Shown here: one piece after another, positions 1-6,118 of the stretch | Layout: every line of letters starts with the position of its first letter | Position numbering within the stretch: the first letter of the stretch is position 1 | Assembly: GCA_031268395.1 (NCBI GenBank) | Contig: JAIRXI010000153.1 | Location: 1 to 6,158 of the forward strand | Source: Tannerella sp. | GTDB taxonomy: Bacteria; Bacteroidota; Bacteroidia; Bacteroidales; Tannerellaceae | Direction of reading: 5' to 3' | DNA length: 6,158 bases | The notes under the pieces: model-generated | What the model was told of the DNA's origin: nothing | What the model saw: the letters and a program-made list of their open reading frames with translations, nothing else | The model's database searches: none | Program-made: the position numbers and the translations under genes

Positions 1-39
1 CTGTATATTTCTTATTATATGCTTGTTACATCTTACATT

Positions 40-60
40 TTCTAATGGTGTCCATTAGAA
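40..60. repeat. Short perfect hairpin with TTCTAATGG arms
   Basis: Positions 40-48 (TTCTAATGG) and 52-60 (CCATTAGAA) are a perfect 9-bp inverted repeat around the three bases TGT. The same TCTAATGG core recurs in the hairpin at 100-140. It could be a two-fold protein binding site or part of a repeated intergenic element. No T-run follows on either strand, so an intrinsic terminator is less likely. Confidence 0.75.
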
Positions 61-72
61 AGTAAAAACATT

Positions 73-86
73 ATAATACGTATTAT
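73..86. repeat. 14-bp perfect palindrome
   Basis: ATAATACGTATTAT is its own reverse complement with no spacer. It lies between the two TCTAATGG hairpins in a very AT-rich stretch. A palindrome of this length made mostly of A and T could arise by chance, although its placement midway between two related hairpins suggests an operator-like or recombination-site layout. Function is unknown. Confidence 0.5.
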
Positions 87-99
87 CAGATTATTATAT

Positions 100-140
100 T
101 CTAATGGACATTTTGGGATAAACCCAACATGTCCATTAGA
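100..140. repeat. Hairpin with 11-bp TCTAATGGACA arms and an inner stem
   Basis: Positions 100-110 (TCTAATGGACA) and 130-140 (TGTCCATTAGA) pair perfectly. Inside them, after a T-A pair and one T/C mismatch, TTGGG (113-117) pairs with CCCAA (123-127) around a five-base loop. The whole 41 bases therefore fold into one nearly continuous stem. The arms share their first eight bases with the hairpin at 40-60, giving four copies of the same half-site within 100 bases. Confidence 0.75.
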
Positions 141-177
141 CGCTTCGCCTGCTGTGTCCGGAAGAGGACTGCCTCTG

Positions 178-247
178 TCCTGCCGGGACGGGTTGACAGG
201 GACAGGGAGTGTATGCCGTTTTCTGTCAACAGGCTGTCCGGGCAGGA
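178..247. repeat. Long imperfect inverted repeat / hairpin
   Basis: Three stem segments nest: TCCTGCC (178-184) with GGCAGGA (241-247), GGAC (186-189) with GTCC (236-239), and GTTGACAG (192-199) with CTGTCAAC (223-230). They are separated by a G/G mismatch and a small asymmetric bulge, and the loop is about 23 bases. The result is a stem of 19 pairs in non-coding DNA about 85 bases past the DUF4834 stop. It may be a structured RNA end, a repeat element or a remnant; there is no poly-T tract to mark it as a classical terminator. Confidence 0.55.
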
Positions 248-330
248 TATGGGTCACCCGTAAACCCTGTGCCTGAAAAAACCGTCACACGTTCAGCGAT
301 CCGGGTTCTGTTCAGGCGCTGTACACCGTC

Positions 331-573
331 TCAGTCTCTGACTTCTTCGTAATCAATATACTCGCCTTCGTTTTTGGGGATAATTTTCTTGTGGGAAGGG
401 TGCGGCTGGCTGTTGCGCCTGCGCTGCCGGTCGGCAGCATCGGATGAGTGCGCTTGCGTCCGTTTTTTCGGGTTTCCGAAAAGAATATTCCTGAACGTGC
501 GCAACGCAGAAAATCCCAGCAGCGAAACCAGGATCAGGAAGAAAAAGAACAGAAATATAAGAAACTTGAACAT
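331..573 (-). CDS. DUF4834-type small membrane protein
   Basis: This is an 80-residue protein of unknown function. Residues 2-23 form one very hydrophobic, phenylalanine- and leucine-rich membrane segment. A basic patch (residues about 35-53, rich in K and R) follows, then a hydrophilic tail ending GEYIDYEEVRD. This layout fits the DUF4834 family of Bacteroidota, recognised from memory and not by a search; its role is not known. The ATG at 573 is preferred because the protein then begins MFKFL, directly followed by the membrane helix. An in-frame GTG at 582 would add three residues. The gene starts 40 bases after the pssA stop, so it may be co-transcribed with psd and pssA, but a promoter-like box in the gap could also serve it alone. 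Confidence 0.8.
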   Translation of the reverse strand: MFKFLIFLFFFFLILVSLLGFSALRTFRNILFGNPKKRTQAHSSDAADRQRRRNSQPHPSHKKIIPKNEGEYIDYEEVRD

Positions 574-594
574 AAACAACACATTTGAACATCA

Positions 595-602
595 CAAAGA
601 TA
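595..602 (-). promoter_or_regulatory. Bacteroidota-type -7 box before the DUF4834 gene
   Basis: Read on the minus strand, these bases are TATCTTTG, an exact match to the TAnnTTTG -7 consensus of the Bacteroidota housekeeping sigma factor. The box lies between the pssA stop and the DUF4834 start and would give a leader of roughly 15-20 bases. No clear TTTG -33 element is seen at the usual spacing, so it is tentative. Confidence 0.35.
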
Positions 603-613
603 GGTATTCCGGC

Positions 614-1375
614 TTAATTTCGGCTGTTAAAAATTGACAAGAGGAGGTACAGCAGGATGGAAGCGGTGATGCCGCCCATGCCGAAACACATCACCAGTCC
701 CAGCGCTGCCAGCAGAAACGTATATTGCAGCCGGCTGTTTTTCCATCCCGGCGATTTGAATTTCAGGGAAAACATCGGAAGGTTCGAGACGAGCAGCCAC
801 GACGATCCCACCGCCAGCACCCCGGCCACCGACAGGACGGCCACCGGCGGCATCCGGCCCACACAGGCCGACAGGTCCGTGTCGAACCATCCCGGCAACA
901 AGGCGGAGGAAGCGGACGGCGTGACAAGGCAGAGCAGCGAAGCCCAGAAAATGGCGTGTGCCGGCACGGGCAGCCCGATGAATGAGGTGTGCTGACGTGC
1001 GTCGTTGTTGAACCGGGCCAGGCGCAGGGCGGAAAATACGGGGATCGCAAAAGCCGCCGAAAGGAACAGTTTCCCGCAGACCGGATAGGCCCAGTCTGCC
1101 GCCTGCTGCGTGCGGTCGAGAAAATCGAACAGCATCATGCCCGGAGCAACGCCGAAGCTGACCATGTCTGCCAGCGAGTCGAGGTCTTTCCCGATGGGGG
1201 AACAGGCTTTCAGGAGGCGTGCGGCCAGGCCGTCGACAAAATCGAATCCCGCAGCCGCAAAAATGGCAACCATCGCGCCGGCAGGATGCCCGTCCAGCGC
1301 CAGGATGCAGGCATAGCATCCGCAAAGCAGGTTGGCGCACGTCAGCGCGTTGGGGATGTGTTTCTTCAGTTTCAC
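614..1375 (-). CDS. pssA: CDP-diacylglycerol--serine O-phosphatidyltransferase (phosphatidylserine synthase)
   Basis: The enzyme joins serine to CDP-diacylglycerol, releasing CMP and giving phosphatidylserine, the committed step to phosphatidylethanolamine. The 253-residue protein carries the complete CDP-alcohol phosphatidyltransferase motif: D45, D48-G49, A52-R53, G62, D66 and D70, in the exact spacing DxxDGxxAR-x8-GxxxDxxxD. These aspartates bind the metal ions and the CDP group in this family. Several hydrophobic segments (about residues 10-45, 100-118, 138-155, 176-197 and 220-250) mark it as an integral inner-membrane protein. The start is GTG, and its first four bases overlap the psd stop (GTGA), which implies translational coupling. 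The N-terminus (KKHIPNALTCANLL) fits Bacteroidota PssA, supporting this start. No key residue is missing. Confidence 0.93.
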   Translation of the reverse strand: MKLKKHIPNALTCANLLCGCYACILALDGHPAGAMVAIFAAAGFDFVDGLAARLLKACSPIGKDLDSLADMVSFGVAPGMMLFDFLDRTQQAADWAYPVCGKLFLSAAFAIPVFSALRLARFNNDARQHTSFIGLPVPAHAIFWASLLCLVTPSASSALLPGWFDTDLSACVGRMPPVAVLSVAGVLAVGSSWLLVSNLPMFSLKFKSPGWKNSRLQYTFLLAALGLVMCFGMGGITASILLYLLLSIFNSRN

Positions 1376-2061
1376 AGGGGAGCAGAATAGTCGTAATTGA
1401 TTTTATGGAGACGCGCAACGGGCGTCTGGTTGCCGATTACTTTCTGGTCCATTTCCACAAGCACTTCCGTCCCAACCGGCAGGAATATGTCCACCCGCGA
1501 GCCAAACTTGATGAAACCCATCTGCTCGTCTACATGGCATGGCTCGCCGACCCTGGCATAGGTCACGATCCGGCGTGCAAGGGCGCCGGCTATCTGGCGC
1601 GTCAGTACGTCGACATTGTGCCGCGTGGTGATGACGATGGTCGAGCGTTCGTTTTCCATACTGCTTTTCGGCAGGTAAGCCGCCCGGAAACGGCCTGCCT
1701 GGTGCGACACGCGACACACAACGCCGTTGACCGGAAACCAGTTGGCATGGACATTGAATACGGACATGAAAATGGAAATTTGCAGCCGTTGCCCGTGGAA
1801 GTATTCGTTTTCCGTCACTTCTTCAATGGCAACAACCGTCCCGTCGGCCGGTGCAATCACCAGCCCTTCCGAATCGTATGGAAAACGGCGAAACGGACTT
1901 CTGAAGAAATTCAGCACCAGCAGAAACAACGCTGCCGACAGGGAGATGGAAATATAGAACAAGTATCCTTTGCCGGCCGTATAATACAGGGTTACGTTGA
2001 CGGCAAACAAAAAAGTGAACAGTGACAGCAACAAACCGGTTCCTTCTCTATGTACTTTCAT
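1372..2061 (-). CDS. psd: Phosphatidylserine decarboxylase, short form
   Basis: This enzyme decarboxylates phosphatidylserine to phosphatidylethanolamine using a pyruvoyl group made by self-cleavage. The 229-residue protein begins with two hydrophobic segments (about residues 9-25 and 33-53) that should anchor it in the inner membrane. The catalytic features expected of the family are visible: D73 in APADGTV, H105 in FNVHANW, and G187-S188 in KFGSRVD. Cleavage before S188 would yield the beta chain and an alpha chain capped by pyruvate. The start at 2061 (MKVHREG) is chosen over an in-frame ATG at 2154 because the extra 31 codons would run across a promoter-like box and into the end of the helicase gene, while MKVHREG directly precedes the membrane segment and follows an A9 tract typical of leaders in this phylum. 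It overlaps pssA, the gene for the preceding step. Confidence 0.93.
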   Translation of the reverse strand: MKVHREGTGLLLSLFTFLFAVNVTLYYTAGKGYLFYISISLSAALFLLVLNFFRSPFRRFPYDSEGLVIAPADGTVVAIEEVTENEYFHGQRLQISIFMSVFNVHANWFPVNGVVCRVSHQAGRFRAAYLPKSSMENERSTIVITTRHNVDVLTRQIAGALARRIVTYARVGEPCHVDEQMGFIKFGSRVDIFLPVGTEVLVEMDQKVIGNQTPVARLHKINYDYSAPL

Positions 2062-2081
2062 GTTTTTTTTTAATCTGACTG

Positions 2082-2089
2082 CAAAAGTA
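2082..2089 (-). promoter_or_regulatory. Bacteroidota-type promoter before psd
   Basis: On the minus strand these bases read TACTTTTG, matching the TAnnTTTG -7 consensus. Nineteen bases further upstream is TTTT (2109-2112), an imperfect -33 element (consensus TTTG). The box sits in the 55-bp gap after the helicase stop and would start transcription roughly 14 bases before psd. This suggests psd-pssA form a unit that need not depend on read-through from the helicase gene. Confidence 0.5.
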
Positions 2090-2116
2090 TTCTTTTTTAC
2101 CGGAAATAAAAAATAT

Positions 2117-5100
2117 TCAGGCAACGACTTCTTCAATTTCGTCCAGTTCCACATACCAGAGATAGCCGTTCACCTGCCCGTAGCCCATGCGGCGGACGAG
2201 TTCGCAGTACCCGTTTACTTGCCGGCGGTGGCGGTCCTCCTTCTGTTCGCCGAACTTGTAATCAACCACATGAATGCATTCATCTGCTATCATGATCCGG
2301 TCGGGACGGCTTGATTTTCCGTTGTCGAACAGGATTTCCGTTTCATTCAGCACGCGCATGGAACCGTCGAACCACAGTTTCACCTCCGGCCTGTTCAGCC
2401 GTTTTTCCAGGCGTTCGCGCCATTCGACCGCTTCCTTCCTGTCGATTTCGCCGCCGGCTTCTTTGGCGGCCACGGCGGGGCGGATGTCGGCCACGGTCCG
2501 GATGTCGCTCAGCAGTTCGTGCATCAGCACGCCGTAGCGCCGTTTCCTGTCGTCGAAAAAGCCCCCCCTGCGATGCAGGCGCAAATGCATCCGTCCGTCC
2601 GGCAGAACGGACGGGAGGTGGCGCACCGGCATTTCTTCCGCCGTTTCCCCGCAGTCGGGCCGGGTATGCCACCAGTCGCCCCACTCGAAAAGGTCGTCCG
2701 CACGGAATCCCCCGGCAAACGGCAGCAGCGTGTCGCCGCCGGCCGTGGTCGTGATGCCGGTCTCCCGGAGGCTGTCGCGAATCAGCCTGGAAATCGCTTT
2801 TGCCGGTCGCGCCTCCGCGTCGGGCACGAAAACGATCAGTTCTTCCTTTGCCCGGGTAAATGCCACATAGAGCGCATTCAGGCTGTCAATATAGGCATGA
2901 AGTTTCTCGTGATAATAATCTTCGGCGAAAAGCGTCCTGTTCAGGGCGCCGGAATAGCCGACCGGCGCCAGGTACAGCCGGTTGAAAGGCGCTTCCTGCG
3001 GATGACACCAGAGGATGGAACCGCTTTTCTGGTCGGCCTCCCAGTCGCCGAACGGAATGATGACCGCCTTGAAGCCCAATCCTTTCGACTTGTGAATGGT
3101 CAGGATGCGGATCGCATTCTGCGTGTCGGGCAGGGCGATTTTCGTCTGTTGTCCGGTTTCTTTCCACCACTGGAGAAACCTGTCCATGCCGGCCGGTTCT
3201 TTCGCTGCATATCCGGCAACAAGGTCCAGGAAGGCCTGGATAAAGACCTGCTCGCTTTCCGGGAAAACGGCTTCGAAAAGCCGGTAAATGCCTTCGGCCA
3301 TTTCGTACGGTGCACGGTGCGACAGTTTCTGCAGCCCCTCGAGCGTTTCTGCCGGGAAATCCGTTCCGATTTCTGAGGCAAATGAAACCGTTTCGCGAGC
3401 CGTCGGCGTTTCCCTGCGCAGCAGGACGAAGGCGATCCGTGCCAGCCGGCGTATCGCGGGGTCGTCCGGGCGGTTCAGGCAGTGCAGCATGTCGGCCATG
3501 AACCGGACAGACCGCGAACGGCCCAGTTCCAGCGCGTCTTCCGAGATAAATTCATACTGACAGGGGTCCTCGGGATGCGCGCTCCTGTATGCCAGCAGCG
3601 TTTCCGCCGCCAGCATCCCCTCGGCCCGGGTACGTACCAGAATGGCCATGTCGCGCAGGGCATAGCCGCTGTTTTGCAGCCGTTCAATCACCGGGGGCAG
3701 GCGGAGCATGGCCTCCTCTTTCCAGCCGGCCTCGCCGTTGCCGGACAGCAGTTCGATCCTGACATGACCGTCTTGCGAGCGGAAGGGCGGCGATACCTTC
3801 AAAAAACTCCGGTCATAGGCCGAAATGTTTTTGCCTGCAAAGCGTTCGCGCTGTTCGGGGCTGAGTGCAGACTCGTCCAGCCCTTCGTTGTAACGCTGTT
3901 GCAGCAGGGCCGGCGCGACAGTGAAAAACGTGTTGTTGAACTCGACGATGAGCCGGTGGCTGCGCCAGTTTTCCGCCAGTGTCTCCCCGACCGTCTGTTC
4001 GGCGGTAAAGTCCTGCCGCACCTTTTCGTCGAGCAGCGTCCAGTCGGAATTGCGGAAACGGTAGATGCTTTGCTTGACGTCACCCACAATCAGGTTATCG
4101 TGCCGGCTGGCCAGACTCTCGCGCAGCAGCGGAAGGAAATTGTGCCACTGCATCCTGCTGGTGTCCTGAAACTCGTCGATCATGTAATGATCAATGCGTG
4201 TGCCGGTTTTTTCGTAGATAAACGGGACGTCGCTGCCGTCGATGATCCGGTTCAGCAACTCGGTTGTATCGGCAATCAGCATACAGTTTTTTTCTTCGCA
4301 CCACAGCCTGAGCTGGCGGGAAATATCGGAAAGGATGCCCAGCGTATAATAATAGCGGACAATCTCGCGGGCGGTGTAATAGTTGGTCAGGCGGTCGAAA
4401 AAGGAAACTGTGCGCCGGAGGCAGTCGCCCACTTCGGCATGCCAGGCCGTTTCGATGGCCTGCCGTTTGTCGGGCGTTGTTGTTTTGGTATAGCAGGCGT
4501 CCACCTGGCCGGCCATGTTCCGGAATGTGGCGGACGGTTCTTTCATGCTCCCTCCGGCCAGCTGTTCAAACAGGAAGAGCGCCGAACGGCTGCCTCCCTT
4601 GAAATCGGACGGCAGCAGCGCATGTCGGGCAAGAGCGGCCATCCCCTGTTCGCCGATTTGCCGCGCTTCGGCCTCGGTGGCGCGGATCAGTGCGTGCAGC
4701 GTATCCCTGTATTGACCAAGCGCCTGTTTGTCGGCAATGTCTCTGTTTATACCGTCGCCATGTGTTTTGTATTTTTCCTTGAAAAGTTCTCCGCCGAGTT
4801 TTCTAATTTCGGTGCGAATGTCCCAGGTTTCGCCACGCTCCACCTTGTCTTCGCTGAACCGCAAAAGCCATTCCAGCAGCGGCCTGTGTTCTTTTTTATC
4901 CAGTTCGGCCAGCAGGTTGTCGATGGCTTCCGACAGGACGAGGTCTCTGTCCATTTCGACGCGGTAATTGCCCTGCAGGCCGATTTCGCGGATAAAGGCG
5001 CGCATGGTCTGCTGGAAGAAGTGGTCAATCGTACTGATGTGAAACGCGGTATAATCGTGCAGGATACGGATCATGATTTTCTGTGCCTGCGTGCGGATCT

Positions 5101-5341
5101 GCGACTCGGCCTGGCCATACAGCCCGGCCAGCAAAGGGAGGAAGTCCGACGGTTGCCCGGAGGCCAGCAGATGCAGTTCCCGGATGATGCGGTTTTTCAT
5201 TTCTTCCGTGGCCTTGTTCGTGAATGTCACGGAGAGAATCCGGGCATGAACGTCCGTTCCACGAAACAGCAGCCGGAGGTATTCCCCCGTCAGTTTGTGA
5301 GTCTTGCCTGTCCCGGCAGAAGCGCGATAAACGGTTAGCAT
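2117..5341 (-). CDS. addA: AddA/RecB-type UvrD-family helicase-nuclease
   Basis: This 1074-residue protein is a superfamily 1 DNA helicase fused to a nuclease, expected to process double-strand DNA ends for recombination in the cytoplasm. Helicase motifs are intact and in order: Walker A ASAGTGKT (7-14), Ia VTFTNKATEEMK (38-49), II DEFQD (389-393), III VGDVKQSIYRFR (419-430), IV ENWRSH (457-462), V LTIHKSKGLGFK (747-758) and VI YVAFTRAKEEL (825-835). The C-terminus has a RecB-like PD-(D/E)XK site: H941, D1014 in RPDRI, D1027 and K1029 in VVDYKF, then Q1041 and Y1045 in QVNGY. The Walker A motif begins seven residues from the ATG, as in AddA and RecB, supporting this start. It is somewhat shorter than well-studied AddA proteins (about 1,200 residues). 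The usual partner, AddB, is not in the window, so AddA versus RecB naming rests on architecture alone. Confidence 0.9.
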   Translation of the reverse strand: MLTVYRASAGTGKTHKLTGEYLRLLFRGTDVHARILSVTFTNKATEEMKNRIIRELHLLASGQPSDFLPLLAGLYGQAESQIRTQAQKIMIRILHDYTAFHISTIDHFFQQTMRAFIREIGLQGNYRVEMDRDLVLSEAIDNLLAELDKKEHRPLLEWLLRFSEDKVERGETWDIRTEIRKLGGELFKEKYKTHGDGINRDIADKQALGQYRDTLHALIRATEAEARQIGEQGMAALARHALLPSDFKGGSRSALFLFEQLAGGSMKEPSATFRNMAGQVDACYTKTTTPDKRQAIETAWHAEVGDCLRRTVSFFDRLTNYYTAREIVRYYYTLGILSDISRQLRLWCEEKNCMLIADTTELLNRIIDGSDVPFIYEKTGTRIDHYMIDEFQDTSRMQWHNFLPLLRESLASRHDNLIVGDVKQSIYRFRNSDWTLLDEKVRQDFTAEQTVGETLAENWRSHRLIVEFNNTFFTVAPALLQQRYNEGLDESALSPEQRERFAGKNISAYDRSFLKVSPPFRSQDGHVRIELLSGNGEAGWKEEAMLRLPPVIERLQNSGYALRDMAILVRTRAEGMLAAETLLAYRSAHPEDPCQYEFISEDALELGRSRSVRFMADMLHCLNRPDDPAIRRLARIAFVLLRRETPTARETVSFASEIGTDFPAETLEGLQKLSHRAPYEMAEGIYRLFEAVFPESEQVFIQAFLDLVAGYAAKEPAGMDRFLQWWKETGQQTKIALPDTQNAIRILTIHKSKGLGFKAVIIPFGDWEADQKSGSILWCHPQEAPFNRLYLAPVGYSGALNRTLFAEDYYHEKLHAYIDSLNALYVAFTRAKEELIVFVPDAEARPAKAISRLIRDSLRETGITTTAGGDTLLPFAGGFRADDLFEWGDWWHTRPDCGETAEEMPVRHLPSVLPDGRMHLRLHRRGGFFDDRKRRYGVLMHELLSDIRTVADIRPAVAAKEAGGEIDRKEAVEWRERLEKRLNRPEVKLWFDGSMRVLNETEILFDNGKSSRPDRIMIADECIHVVDYKFGEQKEDRHRRQVNGYCELVRRMGYGQVNGYLWYVELDEIEEVVA

Positions 5342-5349
5342 AAACGGCG

Positions 5350-5589
5350 TTATTCGGCGATTATACGTTGTGCGGGGATACGGCCTCCGGTAGGGCGTTC
5401 CGGATCAGTCCGCGCCGTATCTGTTTTATTTCCCCTTCCGGTCAGCGGCTTTTCCATTTCCCGAAACGGAGCAGTTGAATTTCCTTTGAACGTCCGGAAA
5501 TCACAGCCCTCTGCGCCGTATGCCCGAATACCCATAATCCCTTCTGTCGGGACAGCCAGTGTCCCCCAAAATAATGCCCTTATCTCCAT
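5350..5589 (-). CDS. Doubtful 79-residue open reading frame before the helicase gene
   Basis: The frame starts with ATG, encodes 79 residues and stops eight bases before the helicase ATG, a spacing that would suit an upstream partner or leader peptide. A promoter-like box lies about 22 bases before its start. Against its being a gene, the product shows no domain, no signal peptide and no clear hydrophobic core, its second half is rich in R, T, P and G, and its start region contains a short inverted repeat (5549-5565). I do not recognise it. It may equally be untranslated leader or decayed intergenic sequence. Confidence 0.2.
   Translation of the reverse strand: MEIRALFWGTLAVPTEGIMGIRAYGAEGCDFRTFKGNSTAPFREMEKPLTGRGNKTDTARTDPERPTGGRIPAQRIIAE
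5549..5565. repeat. Small hairpin in the helicase leader
   Basis: GGGACA (5549-5554) pairs with TGTCCC (5560-5565) around GCCAG. It lies near the start of the presumed helicase leader when read on the minus strand. It is short enough to be chance, and no T-run follows it. Confidence 0.3.
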
Positions 5590-5610
5590 ATCCGTATCTT
5601 TTTAGCGGTG

Positions 5611-5618
5611 CAAATATA
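5611..5618 (-). promoter_or_regulatory. Bacteroidota-type -7 box upstream of the helicase gene
   Basis: The minus strand reads TATATTTG, an exact match to TAnnTTTG. It is the only such match I found between the helicase start and 5620, so it is the best candidate promoter for the helicase gene, giving a leader of about 260 bases. The -33 element is poor (CGTT at about 18 bases upstream rather than TTTG). Confidence 0.35.
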
Positions 5619-5627
5619 CCAATTTCT

Positions 5628-5662
5628 TCATTAACGGGGAGAACGAGGAACGATGAACGGGG
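5628..5662 (+). repeat. Partial direct copy of the 5945-6114 palindrome terminus
   Basis: TCATTAACG (5628-5636) and AACGATGAACGGGG (5649-5662) both recur exactly at 5942-5950 and 5954-5967, where the motifs lie closer together. The AACGATG unit is repeated twice in tandem at 5947-5960 but occurs once here. This looks like a degraded or solo end of the same repeat family. Confidence 0.55.
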
Positions 5663-5744
5663 AAGCTTCACTGGTAAAACCATGTGTTCAGGGAACATAG
5701 CGCTTGATGATAGCCGCACGGCAAACCTGCGGTTCGGACAGATA

Positions 5745-5936
5745 ACCTCATTTCCACCTGATTTTAATAACAAAACAACCTCAGCAGCGGCAGGCAGCAA
5801 TGATCATACAGGCGGACCTCATTACTTCCTTACTCCCCGGTTATAAATAATAAGGTAATAAGGTTTTGCCGGAGGGTTCATGCCTGCTTGCCGCTACTGA
5901 GGTTGTTTTGTTATTAAAATTAGGTGGAAATGAGGT
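5745..5936. repeat. Large near-palindrome A with 53-bp arms
   Basis: The arms at 5745-5797 and 5884-5936 are reverse complements with only three mismatches in 53 positions, beginning ACCTCATTTCCACCT. The inner 86 bases are themselves weakly palindromic: ACCTCATTAC near 5816 is mirrored by GTAATAAGGT at 5855-5864. The centre also contains AATAAGGT twice in tandem (5849-5864). It encodes no plausible protein. The size and arms suit a miniature inverted-repeat element, but I see no target-site duplication at its borders. A single-stranded copy would form a very stable hairpin. Invertible DNA is another possibility, but no promoter was seen inside. Confidence 0.85.
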
Positions 5937-5944
5937 CGACGTCA

Positions 5945-6114
5945 TTAACGATGAACGATGAACGGGGTTTGTCCGTCAGGGCATTCATATCAATCGCATA
6001 CGAATATCTCCCCGCAGGATGGAACTCCGTACGGAGTTCAACTGCCGGTTTAATCGCTTTTTCAATTGATATGAATGCCCTGACGGGCAAACCCCGTTCA
6101 TCGTGCATCGTTAA
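5945..6114. repeat. Large near-palindrome B with 50-bp arms
   Basis: The arms at 5945-5994 and 6065-6114 are reverse complements with two mismatches in 50 positions. They begin TTAACGATG and include the string CAGGGCATTCATATCAAT. The interior is also partly symmetric around a perfect 18-bp palindrome (6022-6039), so the whole 170 bases form a single imperfect palindrome centred near 6030. A 74-residue frame (minus strand 6144-5920) exists only because both arms stay open; its two ends are mirror products of the arms and it is not called as a gene. The element begins eight bases after near-palindrome A. Confidence 0.85.
6022..6039. repeat. 18-bp perfect palindrome at the centre of near-palindrome B
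   Basis: GAACTCCGTACGGAGTTC reads the same on both strands with no spacer. It marks the symmetry centre of the surrounding 170-bp repeat and would form the tip of a cruciform or RNA hairpin, or could be a dimeric protein binding site. Confidence 0.8.
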
Positions 6115-6118
6115 GGAA

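Larger units (their letters stand above)
1..330. other. Left intergenic region without a convincing gene
   Basis: This stretch lies downstream of the DUF4834 gene and runs to the window edge. The first 110 bases are strongly AT-rich; the rest is GC-richer. A 71-codon minus-strand frame (257-42) crosses it, but its product has no recognisable domain and it runs through hairpin-forming repeats, so it is not called as a gene. The region holds the hairpins listed separately. A weak 7-bp inverted repeat (271-277 GCCTGAA with 311-317 TTCAGGC) has a 33-base loop and is not a convincing terminator. No tRNA or DnaA-box cluster was seen. Confidence 0.6.

Noticed and set aside
1..110. AT-rich left end considered as a replication origin
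   Set aside because: No TTATnCACA-type DnaA boxes were seen and no replication gene is nearby.
42..257. 71-codon minus-strand frame in the left flank
   Set aside because: It reads through two hairpin-forming repeats, has no recognisable domain, and its C-terminus is formed by the repeated octamers.
271..317. Possible terminator for the DUF4834 gene
   Set aside because: The arms are only seven bases with a 33-base loop, and the T-run lies inside the loop side of the stem rather than after it.
627..1418. 263-codon minus-strand frame overlapping pssA in another reading frame
   Set aside because: Its composition is rich in R, G, P and A without any motif, while the overlapping pssA frame carries the full catalytic signature.
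2062..2154. Upstream in-frame extension of psd to an ATG at 2154
   Set aside because: The added 31 codons overlap the end of the helicase gene and run across a promoter-like box; the internal start at 2061 leads directly into the membrane segment and fits the family.
3482..5338. 618-codon open frame on the plus strand opposite the helicase gene
   Set aside because: It lies entirely antisense to a gene with intact helicase and nuclease motifs. Its product shows no domain, and long antisense frames are common opposite GC-biased coding sequence.
5501..5800. 99-codon minus-strand and overlapping 95-codon plus-strand frames (5559-5846)
   Set aside because: They overlap each other on opposite strands, run into the arm of near-palindrome A and show no domain.
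5745..6114. CRISPR array
   Set aside because: The repeats are inverted, not regularly spaced direct repeats, and there are no spacers or cas genes.
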